Source: CBFGRV01 sp965651265 (lineage in GTDB: Bacteria > Bacteroidota > Rhodothermia > Rhodothermales > VXPQ01). Taken from it: a DNA stretch of 10,542 nt. The stretch lies in contig CBFGRV010000090.1 in NCBI GenBank assembly GCA_965651265.1, forward strand, positions 1-10,542, read 5' to 3'. Below, one piece after another: positions 1 through 6,339 of the stretch (the stretch's first letter is position 1; each line of letters begins with the position of its first letter). The notes under the pieces are model-generated. The model did no database searches. It saw only the letters and a program-made list of their open reading frames with translations, and was not told the DNA's origin. The translations under genes were made by a program, and so were the position numbers.

Positions 1-199
1 TGCGGAGGCAGGGCGGCGCTCCGTTCCACCAGTCATCTCGCCTTCGCGCCCTGCGTGTCATCCACCCGGCCGGTCCGGCATCTGGTTGCACCCGACCGTT
101 TCACCAGGGCCTCGATCCGGACGCGCGTTGCCTCGAGCAAGCCTGCGCTCTGCCGGCCATCGATCGGCCCGGACACATCCAGCTATTCGGCGGCGGCTG

Positions 200-206
200 A
201 AGGAGG
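200..206 (+). promoter_or_regulatory. Shine-Dalgarno site that fixes the start of the DUF5916 gene
   Basis: AAGGAGG lies 7 nt before the ATG at 214. It is the strongest ribosome binding site in the window. The reading frame stays open to the left edge of the window and includes a GTG at 55, but only the ATG at 214 has this site and is followed directly by a signal peptide. The start is therefore placed at 214. Confidence 0.85.
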
Positions 207-213
207 GGGAGCC

Positions 214-2592
214 ATGGAAGACCGGCTTCGGGTTGCATCGAGATGGATTCGCGAGATACTCCTGGTACTGGCGCTCCTGGCGACCACGAGCCGCGCCCGA
301 GCCAATCGGTCCTCCGAAGAGCCGCAGGAGAACGCCGCTCGCACCGAGGCGGATACACGTGCCGAAGGGAGTGTCAAGGAGGAGCTGCCCGCCGATCGAA
401 CGGGTCGTTCTGGAGCCCTCGTCAGCGTGCCGCGTCTCCAGGGCGAGATCCGTCTCGACGGCGTAAGCGACGAACCGGCCTGGCAGCTCGTCGAGCCCGT
501 CCCGCTCATCACGGAGACGCCCGAGTTCGGCGGGCCGCCCGCGGAGCCGACGGAGATCCGAATCGCCTACGACGACGAATACCTCTACGTCTCCGGCCGG
601 ATGTACGCCGCTCCCGAGCACGTCTTCGCGGCCTCCTTCAAGCGAGACCTCTTCACCCCGGGCACGGATTATCTGGGGGTTTCACTCGATACGTTCAACG
701 ACAACGAGAGCGCCGTCCTGTTCTGGACCTCGCCCACGGGCACGCGTACCGATGCCACCATATCGAACGACGGCGAGGGCGACACCTTCCTTGACAACAG
801 CTGGAACGCCTTCTGGGATGTGGCCGCGGTGCGGTCGCAGGAGGGATGGTTCGCAGAGATGCGAATCCCCTTCCACAGCCTGCGCTTCCAGAGCACCGAA
901 GGGCGCGTCGTGATGGGCGTGAGCGTCTACCGCTGGATCGCCAAGAAAAACGAGCTATACGCCTACCCGGCCGTCGAGCCGAAGTGGGGATTCTGGAGCT
1001 ACACGAAGCCCTCGCAGATCCAGGACGTCGTCTTCGAGGGGATCGAGCGGCGCGAACCCGTGTACGTCGCGCCGTACCTCCTCGGCGGGGTGCAGCAGGA
1101 TGCTGCGCTGAACAGTACCGAGACCGGCTACCGTCGCGTCGACGACCCCACGTACGACGTAGGACTCGACCTGAAGTACGGCCTTACCAACAATCTGACC
1201 CTCGACCTCACCGTCAACACCGATTTTGCCCAGGTCGAGGCCGACGATCAGCAGATCAACCTCACGCGCTTCTCCCTCTTCTTCCCCGAGAAGCGCCTGT
1301 TCTTTCTCGAGCGCGCGAGCATCTTCGATTATGGCTTCGGGGGACTGAGCCGCCTCTTCTACAGCCGGAGGATCGGGCTATTCGACGGCGAGCCCGTTCG
1401 GATCATCGGCGGCGCGCGCGTGGTCGGGCGGATCGGCGGGTGGGACGTCGGCGCGCTCGACATGCAGACGGCACGCACACGACTGCCGGACGATTCCGAC
1501 GAGCTCGACGATCCCTCCGTCGTCGACGGCGTGCTGCCGTCTGAGAACTTCGGCGTGCTTCGGCTCCGCCGGCGGATCGTCAACCCCTACTCCTATGCCG
1601 GAGGCATCTTCACCAGCCGGGTCGACATCGACGGCGGCTACCACCTCGGTTACGGCGCCGATGCCATCCTGCGGCTTTTCGGCAACGAGTACCTTCTGGT
1701 GAACTGGGCGCTCACGCAGGACGACGCATCCGACTTCGATTTCATGGATGCATCGCGCAGCCGGCTGACCTGGGAGCGCCGAATCTACGAAGGGCTCGGC
1801 TACGGGCTCACGATCGGCCGCTCCGGCGCCCGGTACGATCCAGCCGTGGGCTTTGAGCTGCGTGAAGACTTTACGAGCATCGAACCGCGGATTGCGTTCG
1901 GCTGGCAGCCCAAAGGCGAGTCGCGCATCGAGAGGCAGCGGATCTCATTCGCAGGATCGGCCTTCCTTCGCAACGCGGACGGCTCGCTCGAGACGCTCGA
2001 GGTCGGCCCGACCTGGGAGGTTGGCTTTCGGTCGGGGGCCGTCCTCAGGGCCGGCCTGGTGGGATTTCACGAGGATCTGGTGGAATCGTTCGAGATCGCC
2101 GACGGCATCGAGGTGCCGGAGGGCGCCTATACGTTCGTCGACCTCGAGAGCTACATCGAGACCCCGGGCGGGCGGCCCCTCTACCTCATCGGCACCCTGA
2201 ACGCGGGCTCCTTCTTCGACGGTCGGCGGCTCTCGTTCACCCTACAGCCGCGGTGGACGGCCTCGCGATTCATCGAGCTGGGCGCCTTCTACGGCTTCGA
2301 CTACATCCGATTCCCGGATCGCGATCAGGATGTGGACATCCACCTCGGACGCCTCCGCGCGCAGTGGACGCTCAACACGAACCTCGCGGCCACGGCGTTC
2401 GTCCAGTATAACTCGCTGGACGATGCCGTCGTCGCGAACGTGCGGATTCGATTCAATCCACGCGAGGGGAACGACCTGTATCTTGTCTACAACGAGGGCT
2501 TCAACGTGGACCGGAACCGGCTCTCGCCGGTGCTGCCCTTCAGCGACAGCCGCATTCTCGTGCTCAAGTACACGTATACATTTCGGGTCTGA
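214..2592 (+). CDS. CBM9-like / DUF5916 outer-membrane protein
   Basis: A 792-residue exported protein. Residues 1-30 form a signal peptide: a basic start, a hydrophobic run around ILLVLALLA, then an ARA cleavage-type end. Residues about 72-250 read as the family 9 carbohydrate-binding-like fold, with the opening pattern RLDGVSDEPAW and then IAYDDEYLYVSGRMY. From about residue 355 the DUF5916 signature FPEKRLFFLERASIFDYG appears, followed by a long stretch of alternating beta-strand segments that ends in LKYTYTFRV, as expected of an outer-membrane beta-barrel. Family members are usually annotated only as carbohydrate-binding family 9 domain proteins; the real ligand is not known. The length is normal for the family and no lesion is visible. 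The EEP lipoprotein gene follows 71 bp downstream on the same strand, so co-transcription is possible. Family is confident; the barrel topology and any sugar binding are inferred. Confidence 0.88.
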   Translation: MEDRLRVASRWIREILLVLALLATTSRARANRSSEEPQENAARTEADTRAEGSVKEELPADRTGRSGALVSVPRLQGEIRLDGVSDEPAWQLVEPVPLITETPEFGGPPAEPTEIRIAYDDEYLYVSGRMYAAPEHVFAASFKRDLFTPGTDYLGVSLDTFNDNESAVLFWTSPTGTRTDATISNDGEGDTFLDNSWNAFWDVAAVRSQEGWFAEMRIPFHSLRFQSTEGRVVMGVSVYRWIAKKNELYAYPAVEPKWGFWSYTKPSQIQDVVFEGIERREPVYVAPYLLGGVQQDAALNSTETGYRRVDDPTYDVGLDLKYGLTNNLTLDLTVNTDFAQVEADDQQINLTRFSLFFPEKRLFFLERASIFDYGFGGLSRLFYSRRIGLFDGEPVRIIGGARVVGRIGGWDVGALDMQTARTRLPDDSDELDDPSVVDGVLPSENFGVLRLRRRIVNPYSYAGGIFTSRVDIDGGYHLGYGADAILRLFGNEYLLVNWALTQDDASDFDFMDASRSRLTWERRIYEGLGYGLTIGRSGARYDPAVGFELREDFTSIEPRIAFGWQPKGESRIERQRISFAGSAFLRNADGSLETLEVGPTWEVGFRSGAVLRAGLVGFHEDLVESFEIADGIEVPEGAYTFVDLESYIETPGGRPLYLIGTLNAGSFFDGRRLSFTLQPRWTASRFIELGAFYGFDYIRFPDRDQDVDIHLGRLRAQWTLNTNLAATAFVQYNSLDDAVVANVRIRFNPREGNDLYLVYNEGFNVDRNRLSPVLPFSDSRILVLKYTYTFRV

Positions 2593-2663
2593 GCGGCGCC
2601 GGCTGAGGGCGATTCCGGGTCCGCAAACGGCTCACGCCCGTTATCACCGCAGCCATCCCGCGC

Positions 2664-3497
2664 ATGATGCGAACCATCCTCACCCTATACGTATCGGTAT
2701 TCCTTCTCGCGTCGTGTGCGGCCCCCGACACGTCACGTCGCCCCGAGACGATCCGCGTCATGACCTACAACATCCACCACGGAGAGGATCTCGAGGGCGA
2801 GCGCAGCCTGGATCGCGTCGCGGATTTGATTGCCCGTCACGATGTCGACGTCGTTGCACTGCAGGAGGTCGACAGCCATTGGGCCGAGCGGAGCGGGTTC
2901 GCCGATCAGCCTCGCGAGCTGGCCGAGCGACTCGGGATGGAGGTTTTTTTCGCACCCATCTACGACCGCGATCCCGAACCCCCGCGCGAGGAGCGCCGCC
3001 GCTACGGACTCGCCGTGCTAAGCCGGCTGCCCATCCTCTCGAAATCGAATCTCGATCTCGCCCGGCAGACCATCGAGGACGAGGTGATGAGGCTGCCGGG
3101 CTTTCCGGCGGTGACGCTGGACGCCGGCGCGCGCCCGCTCCACGTCTTCAACACGCATCTGGATTACCGGGCGGATCCAGCCATGCGCCGCACCCAGATC
3201 GCCGAGACGCTCGAGGTGTTGGAGGATGTCGACGGGCCGATGATCCTGCTCGGCGACCTGAACGCGCGTCCGGATGCCACCGAGTTGGAGCCGCTCTTGG
3301 CGCGTCTTAGCGATGCCTGGGAGATGGCGGGCGACGGGGACGGCTTCACCTTTCCCGCCGATGCGCCCGATCGCCGGATCGACTACATCCTCGTGAGCGG
3401 CGACATCCGGGTCGATTCCATCACGGTCGTACCGTCGACGGCATCCGACCACCGGCCCGTCATCGCCGTGCTGTCGATCGGGGCGCCGGCGGAGTAG
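2664..3497 (+). CDS. Lipoprotein of the endonuclease/exonuclease/phosphatase (EEP) family
   Basis: A 277-residue protein with an N-terminal lipoprotein signal ending in the lipobox LASC (Cys18, next residue Ala), so it is probably anchored in the outer membrane. The rest is a complete EEP (DNase I-like) domain. Visible motifs are TYNIHHG (metal-site Asn36), LQEVD (Glu68), NTHLD (His165), GDLNA (Asp198, Asn200), RIDYIL (Asp240) and the terminal SDHRPV (Asp262, His263). All catalytic positions are present, so a metal-dependent phosphoesterase is expected. Whether it cuts nucleic acid, sphingolipid or inositol phosphate cannot be told from sequence. Two adjacent ATG codons (2664 and 2667) could both serve as start and neither has a clear Shine-Dalgarno site. 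It follows the DUF5916 gene in the same direction and converges on the DUF5131 gene. Confidence 0.88.
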   Translation: MMRTILTLYVSVFLLASCAAPDTSRRPETIRVMTYNIHHGEDLEGERSLDRVADLIARHDVDVVALQEVDSHWAERSGFADQPRELAERLGMEVFFAPIYDRDPEPPREERRRYGLAVLSRLPILSKSNLDLARQTIEDEVMRLPGFPAVTLDAGARPLHVFNTHLDYRADPAMRRTQIAETLEVLEDVDGPMILLGDLNARPDATELEPLLARLSDAWEMAGDGDGFTFPADAPDRRIDYILVSGDIRVDSITVVPSTASDHRPVIAVLSIGAPAE

Positions 3498-3578
3498 CGC
3501 CACGCTAATCGCTAGAATCTGAGTGATCGGAGAAAGGCTGCTTTCATCGCGAGAGTTCGTGGGATAGGCCCGCGGGAG

Positions 3579-4382
3579 TCACGTTGCCACCGGTCGCCCT
3601 CTACACTTTGGCATCTCATCCCACGTCCGGCCGTCGAGAATTCGCCCATTTCGTTTCTTCCGAACGCCTCCCCATTGCTTGAAGAAGAACGGCACGCCCT
3701 CATTGACGCATCGCTCGCGAATAGACGTCACCCATTCGCGAAGCATGGGGCGAGCTTTCGGACCGGACTCGCCTCCTACGATCACCCAGTCAATTCCGGC
3801 GAGGCTGAGCTCCTCAATGGGGCCAAGGAGCGGCTCTAAGCTCAGAAAGCGTACCGACGCCGGCGTCTGGAGTAAAGCGGGAATTCGAGCGTCAGCCGCG
3901 TGTTGATCCTCGACACTCGTTCCAAGCCATACGTTCGGTAAAGAGATGGAAGTTGCGGCCGTGCCCAAGCCGGAGAGCGGAAGTGACTCAAGTACCCGCG
4001 GCAGAACATCGAGCATCCGGTTCGGCCGCTTTGTCAATACTTGAAACGTATGTTGGGGGCACCGAGCCATCACAGCAAATACTTGCTGGATGAAATCCTG
4101 CGGCACCTCTTCATGGAATAGATCGCTCATCGAGTTAACAAAAAAGATGGTCGATCCTTTCCGACGAATAGGGATGTCTAATGCGTTTGGATGGATCTGG
4201 ACTCGGCCGTTGAAATGGTGCTTCCCTGGATTTATGAGCCCTTTATACTTCGACACGCCCATCGCCGCGAGTCGGCGCGTCATCGACACGGCGTAACAAT
4301 TGTCGCAGCCGCGAGAAGCGCGGGTGCAGCCGGTCACCGGATTCCAGGTTGCTTCCGTCCACTCGATCGAACTTTTCGCCAT
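3579..4382 (-). CDS. DUF5131 / phage Gp37-Gp68 family protein (three-Cys-motif protein)
   Basis: A 267-residue protein matching the DUF5131 (phage Gp37/Gp68) family over its whole length. It opens with IEWTEATWNPVTGC and carries three clustered cysteines, C19, C26 and C29, in the pattern CX6CX2C. The cluster is radical-SAM-like but not the canonical CX3CX2C. Further family blocks are FFVNSMSDLFHE (81-91), VLTKRPNRM (115-123), VWLGTSVED (151-159), FLSLEPLLGPI (179-189), DWVIVGGESGPKARPM (198-213) and PFFFKQWGG (231-239). An iron-sulfur cluster and SAM chemistry are inferred from the cysteine arrangement and barrel-like motif spacing; the reaction and substrate are not known to me. It is the second gene of a minus-strand operon, 69 bp after the stop of the TcmP gene. 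A weak GAGAGGG ribosome site (4385-4391) sits only 2 nt before the ATG. The protein is full length, so probably functional. Confidence 0.9.
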   Translation of the reverse strand: MAKSSIEWTEATWNPVTGCTRASRGCDNCYAVSMTRRLAAMGVSKYKGLINPGKHHFNGRVQIHPNALDIPIRRKGSTIFFVNSMSDLFHEEVPQDFIQQVFAVMARCPQHTFQVLTKRPNRMLDVLPRVLESLPLSGLGTAATSISLPNVWLGTSVEDQHAADARIPALLQTPASVRFLSLEPLLGPIEELSLAGIDWVIVGGESGPKARPMLREWVTSIRERCVNEGVPFFFKQWGGVRKKRNGRILDGRTWDEMPKCRGRPVAT

Positions 4383-4418
4383 CGCCCTCTCAACCTGATT
4401 GGGAATATGTGCAATTTA

Positions 4419-4454
4419 TGAGTCAGGATGACAAATGCAAAACCGCCTGACTCA
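4419..4454 (-). repeat. 9-bp perfect inverted repeat across the tcmP stop codon
   Basis: TGAGTCAGG at 4419-4427 pairs exactly with CCTGACTCA at 4446-4454, leaving an 18-nt loop. The 4446-4454 arm contains the complete stop codon of the upstream TcmP gene (TGA on the minus strand, 4452-4454). No T-run follows on either strand, so this is not a standard intrinsic terminator. On the mRNA the distal arm CCTGA could instead pair with a second TCAGG (minus strand, 4394-4398) just before the ribosome site of the DUF5131 gene. A role in coupling or mRNA processing is inference. Confidence 0.6.
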
Positions 4455-5330
4455 GTCGCCGATTCTTAACAGATAGGAAGCAATGTCTATGGCGATTTGC
4501 CCACCCTTGCCGGCATTGGCCGACGCAAAGCATAGGGAATAGATAGGATTGTTCTTCGAATTGCGCATTATCCCCTTCTCCGGAGCGACCGCCGGAAAGA
4601 TCGACTGCAAACGCTCTATAAAATATGACGCAATAGTTTCTGGTGTCGCGATCTTCCTCGTCTGCTCGGCCTCTCCGAAGAGGGTTGTGGAAACCGTCTT
4701 TTCGTAGAAAACGTCTCGCCAATTCGCTGTGCCGAAGATTCTATCCAGGCGATCAGCCCAGATCGGATCGATTTCCCCGGATCTGGTGAGTAAGCGGTTT
4801 ACCGCCACACCGAGCGGGAACCAGATCCATACATCGACGGCACCTGTTCGCGCGAGTGCTTCCAGCGTCGACCAGTCGACCTGCATGCCCGCAGGATCGA
4901 GAAATACGACGGCGCGGCGGTTACTCCAGAAGCCCGGATTAGAGATACGTTGCAGATAGGCGTTTGCATCTTCAGGGATGAGACTGATTTTCCTGTCCGG
5001 GTATTCCAACTTTAACCGTTCGAGTTCTGCTACTGCCTTCGGGTCGATATCGACAAATACATAGCCGTCGAATGCAGGTTCTAGAGCAAGGGCGCGCACG
5101 GCTGACCCACGGATGAGCCGAATGACCTCGCTCTGTACGTCCTGATCAAGGAGTCCTGGTTCGTTCTCTTCAATCGCTAATTCTATGGATCCCGTCCCGG
5201 CGAATGCGTCAATATATCCAAGCCCAGCCCAATGTCGCTGATTGCTGAGAGCCTTTAGATACGTCTTGAGATATGCTTCAACTATATCCAGTTTTAGCTT
5301 CGTCCAATCCCCTCCGAATTTTGATGACAT
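4452..5330 (-). CDS. tcmP: Three-Cys-motif partner protein TcmP (methyltransferase-like)
   Basis: A 292-residue protein recognised as the three-Cys-motif partner family, whose genes are known to sit beside DUF5131/Gp37-Gp68 genes, exactly as here. It starts with the family block KLDIVEAYLKTYLKAL (11-27). YIDAFAGTG (39-47) resembles the SAM-binding motif I of class I methyltransferases, VFVDIDP (91-97) fits the acidic motif II, and FLDPAGMQVDW (143-153) occupies the place of the DPPY-type motif IV. WIWFPLGVAVNRLL (168-181) is another family hallmark. A Rossmann-type SAM-dependent fold is therefore likely, but methyl transfer is not shown, and DPAG replaces the DPPY of N6-adenine methyltransferases. 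It is the first gene of the operon and has no clear Shine-Dalgarno site. Hand-counted GC is 29/60 at 4441-4500 and 26/60 at 5281-5340, well below the neighbours, which suggests acquisition by transfer. Confidence 0.9.
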   Translation of the reverse strand: MSSKFGGDWTKLKLDIVEAYLKTYLKALSNQRHWAGLGYIDAFAGTGSIELAIEENEPGLLDQDVQSEVIRLIRGSAVRALALEPAFDGYVFVDIDPKAVAELERLKLEYPDRKISLIPEDANAYLQRISNPGFWSNRRAVVFLDPAGMQVDWSTLEALARTGAVDVWIWFPLGVAVNRLLTRSGEIDPIWADRLDRIFGTANWRDVFYEKTVSTTLFGEAEQTRKIATPETIASYFIERLQSIFPAVAPEKGIMRNSKNNPIYSLCFASANAGKGGQIAIDIASYLLRIGD

Positions 5331-5373
5331 CGTATCGGGTATACCTGTTGGATGGAGGCATGCAACACGTGGC

Positions 5374-5388
5374 GTACAGATGCTGTAC
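5374..5388. promoter_or_regulatory. Operator-like palindrome GTACAG-ATG-CTGTAC
   Basis: A perfect 6-bp inverted repeat with a 3-nt centre, 44 bp before the tcmP start. It lies directly downstream of the -10-like hexamers at 5394-5402, so it would cover the expected transcription start and the first transcribed bases. That position suits a repressor site. The half-site order (ACAG before CTGT) is opposite to the enterobacterial LexA box, so it is not called LexA. No regulator gene is adjacent. Confidence 0.4.
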
Positions 5389-5393
5389 TCTTT

Positions 5394-5402
5394 ATCATAA
5401 TA
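5394..5402 (-). promoter_or_regulatory. Possible -10 element for the tcmP operon
   Basis: On the minus strand the overlapping hexamers TATTAT (5402-5397) and TATGAT (5399-5394) each match the sigma-70 -10 consensus at 5 of 6 positions. No good -35 hexamer is present 16-18 bp upstream. The surrounding sequence is the most AT-rich part of the spacer. The call rests on position and the -10 match only. Confidence 0.28.
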
Positions 5403-5430
5403 GACACTTTAATCTCGAAATTATCACCTC

Positions 5431-5448
5431 GCCCAACACTTTGGGGGC
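5431..5448. repeat. Short hairpin upstream of the tcmP promoter candidate
   Basis: CCCAA (5432-5436) pairs with TTGGG (5441-5445) around a 4-nt loop, and the flanks allow an alternative GCCC/GGGC pairing using 5431-5434 and 5445-5448. No T-run follows on either strand, so it is not a convincing terminator. It may be a protein-binding dyad or chance. Confidence 0.25.
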
Positions 5449-5628
5449 TGGATTTCAGTGAGCATCAACAGGTCATTAGCCCAACGTGGGACTCACAATT
5501 TCATCCGGCGACCGCAGCCACCCCCTATTGGACGGCACGCATCCACTCCGTAAACTTGCATCGTATTCGCAAACCTGCTCCTGCGGTCCGCACATTCCCG
5601 GCGAGTATCTGCATGTCCTGAACGCCGG

Positions 5629-5660
5629 GATTGCCGTTCTACGAGATTGCCGTTCTAGAA
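5629..5660. repeat. Two-copy 16-bp tandem repeat
   Basis: GATTGCCGTTCTA occurs at 5629-5641 and again at 5645-5657, giving two 16-bp units that agree at 14 of 16 positions. It sits about 95 bp before the sigma factor start. It could be a pair of activator or sigma-factor sites, or a simple slippage duplication. Confidence 0.6.
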
Positions 5661-5755
5661 GCGACGTCGTTGCTGCGCTTGCGAGTCGGTAGCCACGAAA
5701 ATCACATCCGGACGAGCGACGTCGGAATGATGGCACGCGCGAGGCGCTCGAGGAG

Positions 5756-6331
5756 ATGCAATCTGCAGGCTCTCAACTCACTTTGTTGATTCACCGGTGG
5801 GTGGAAGGGGATCGGCAAGCGCTCGATGAGATCGTACCGATCGTCTACGATCGTCTGCGGGAGCTTGCGCACCAGCGGCGCTGGACGGCACCGGGCGCTG
5901 CCACGCTGAACACGACGGAACTCGTCCACGAGGCCTACCTCAGCCTTTTCGATGCCTCGCACATCGGATTGCGGGACCGGAGCCATTTCCTCGCCCTCGC
6001 ATCGCGCGTGATGCGCAACCTCCTGGTGGACCATGCCCGCGCCCGCAAGGCCGACAAGCGGGGAGGAGGCCGGGCGCCTTTCGAGCTTCGATCGGACCTC
6101 TTGATTTCGGACGATAAGGTCGAGGCCGTGGCAGAGCTCGATGAAGCGCTGAAGCGCCTCGAATCCCTCGACGAGCGGCAGAGCCGCATCCTCGAATTGC
6201 ACTATTTCGGAGGTCTGAACCTCGAGGAGACGGCGGCGGCCCTCGAGATATCGCAGGCGACGGTGAAGCGCGATCTGCGCTCGGCGCGGGCCTGGCTTGC
6301 GATGGAACTGAGCCGCGAACCCACTCTGTAG
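5756..6331 (+). CDS. ECF-subfamily RNA polymerase sigma factor (Sigma70_ECF type)
   Basis: A 191-residue sigma-70 family protein of the type usually annotated as ECF subfamily Sig-70_X6 / Sigma70_ECF. Region 2 covers about residues 20-97 and includes the family block TLNTTELVHEAYLSL (50-64) and FLALASRVMRNLLVDHARAR (78-97). Region 4 covers about 132-185, with a helix-turn-helix around LNLEETAAALEISQATVKRDLRSA. No anti-sigma gene with a membrane or zinc domain lies next to it; its partner is the kinase gene that starts 8 bp after its stop, an arrangement common in this sigma group. The ATG at 5756 is directly abutted by AGGAG (5751-5755), which is unusually close for a ribosome site, yet no other ATG, GTG or TTG lies between it and the upstream in-frame stop at 5690. 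Target promoters are unknown. Confidence 0.92.
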   Translation: MQSAGSQLTLLIHRWVEGDRQALDEIVPIVYDRLRELAHQRRWTAPGAATLNTTELVHEAYLSLFDASHIGLRDRSHFLALASRVMRNLLVDHARARKADKRGGGRAPFELRSDLLISDDKVEAVAELDEALKRLESLDERQSRILELHYFGGLNLEETAAALEISQATVKRDLRSARAWLAMELSREPTL

Positions 6332-6339
6332 GATGTCCG

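Larger units (their letters stand above)
5331..5755. other. Gene-poor spacer between the tcmP operon and the sigma factor gene
   Basis: About 425 bp separating two divergent transcription units. Several short open frames exist on both strands, but none has a recognisable protein pattern, a ribosome site or sequence like a known family. The half next to tcmP is AT-rich (27/60 GC at 5401-5460) and holds a -10-like hexamer, a palindrome and a hairpin. The half next to the sigma factor gene is GC-rich and holds a short tandem repeat. No tRNA, transposase remnant or integration repeat was found by eye. Promoters for both flanking units must lie here unless transcription enters from elsewhere. Confidence 0.7.

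Noticed and set aside
55..213. In-frame N-terminal extension of the DUF5916 protein from a GTG at 55
   Set aside because: The extension lacks any domain pattern, no ribosome site precedes the GTG, and it would bury a clear signal peptide. The ATG at 214 has AAGGAGG at ideal spacing.
58..621. Minus-strand open frame of 187 codons
   Set aside because: It lies opposite the DUF5916 gene, is rich in Arg and Gly as expected of a high-GC antisense frame, and resembles no family.
2626..2642. Possible hairpin AACGG/CCGTT between the DUF5916 and EEP genes
   Set aside because: A 5-bp stem with a 7-nt loop and no T-run is too weak to call a terminator.
2330..3310. Plus-strand open frame of 326 codons across the DUF5916-EEP junction
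   Set aside because: It is an out-of-frame reading of two well-supported genes, with Arg/Ser/Pro-rich low-complexity content.
3532..3545. Possible terminator GAAAG-GCTG-CTTTC between the EEP and DUF5131 genes
   Set aside because: The stem is only 5 bp with three A-T pairs, and no T-run follows on either strand.
5374..5388. LexA/SOS box
   Set aside because: The enterobacterial box is CTGT followed by ACAG; here the order is reversed and the centre is only 3 nt, so the match is superficial.
5352..5621. Plus-strand open frame of 89 codons in the spacer
   Set aside because: No ribosome site and no family resemblance. It overlaps the region that appears to hold the tcmP control sites.
3498..5755. 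Integrase attachment repeats or insertion-sequence ends bordering the tcmP cassette
   Set aside because: No matching direct repeats, terminal inverted repeats, tRNA gene or transposase remnant could be found by eye on either side.
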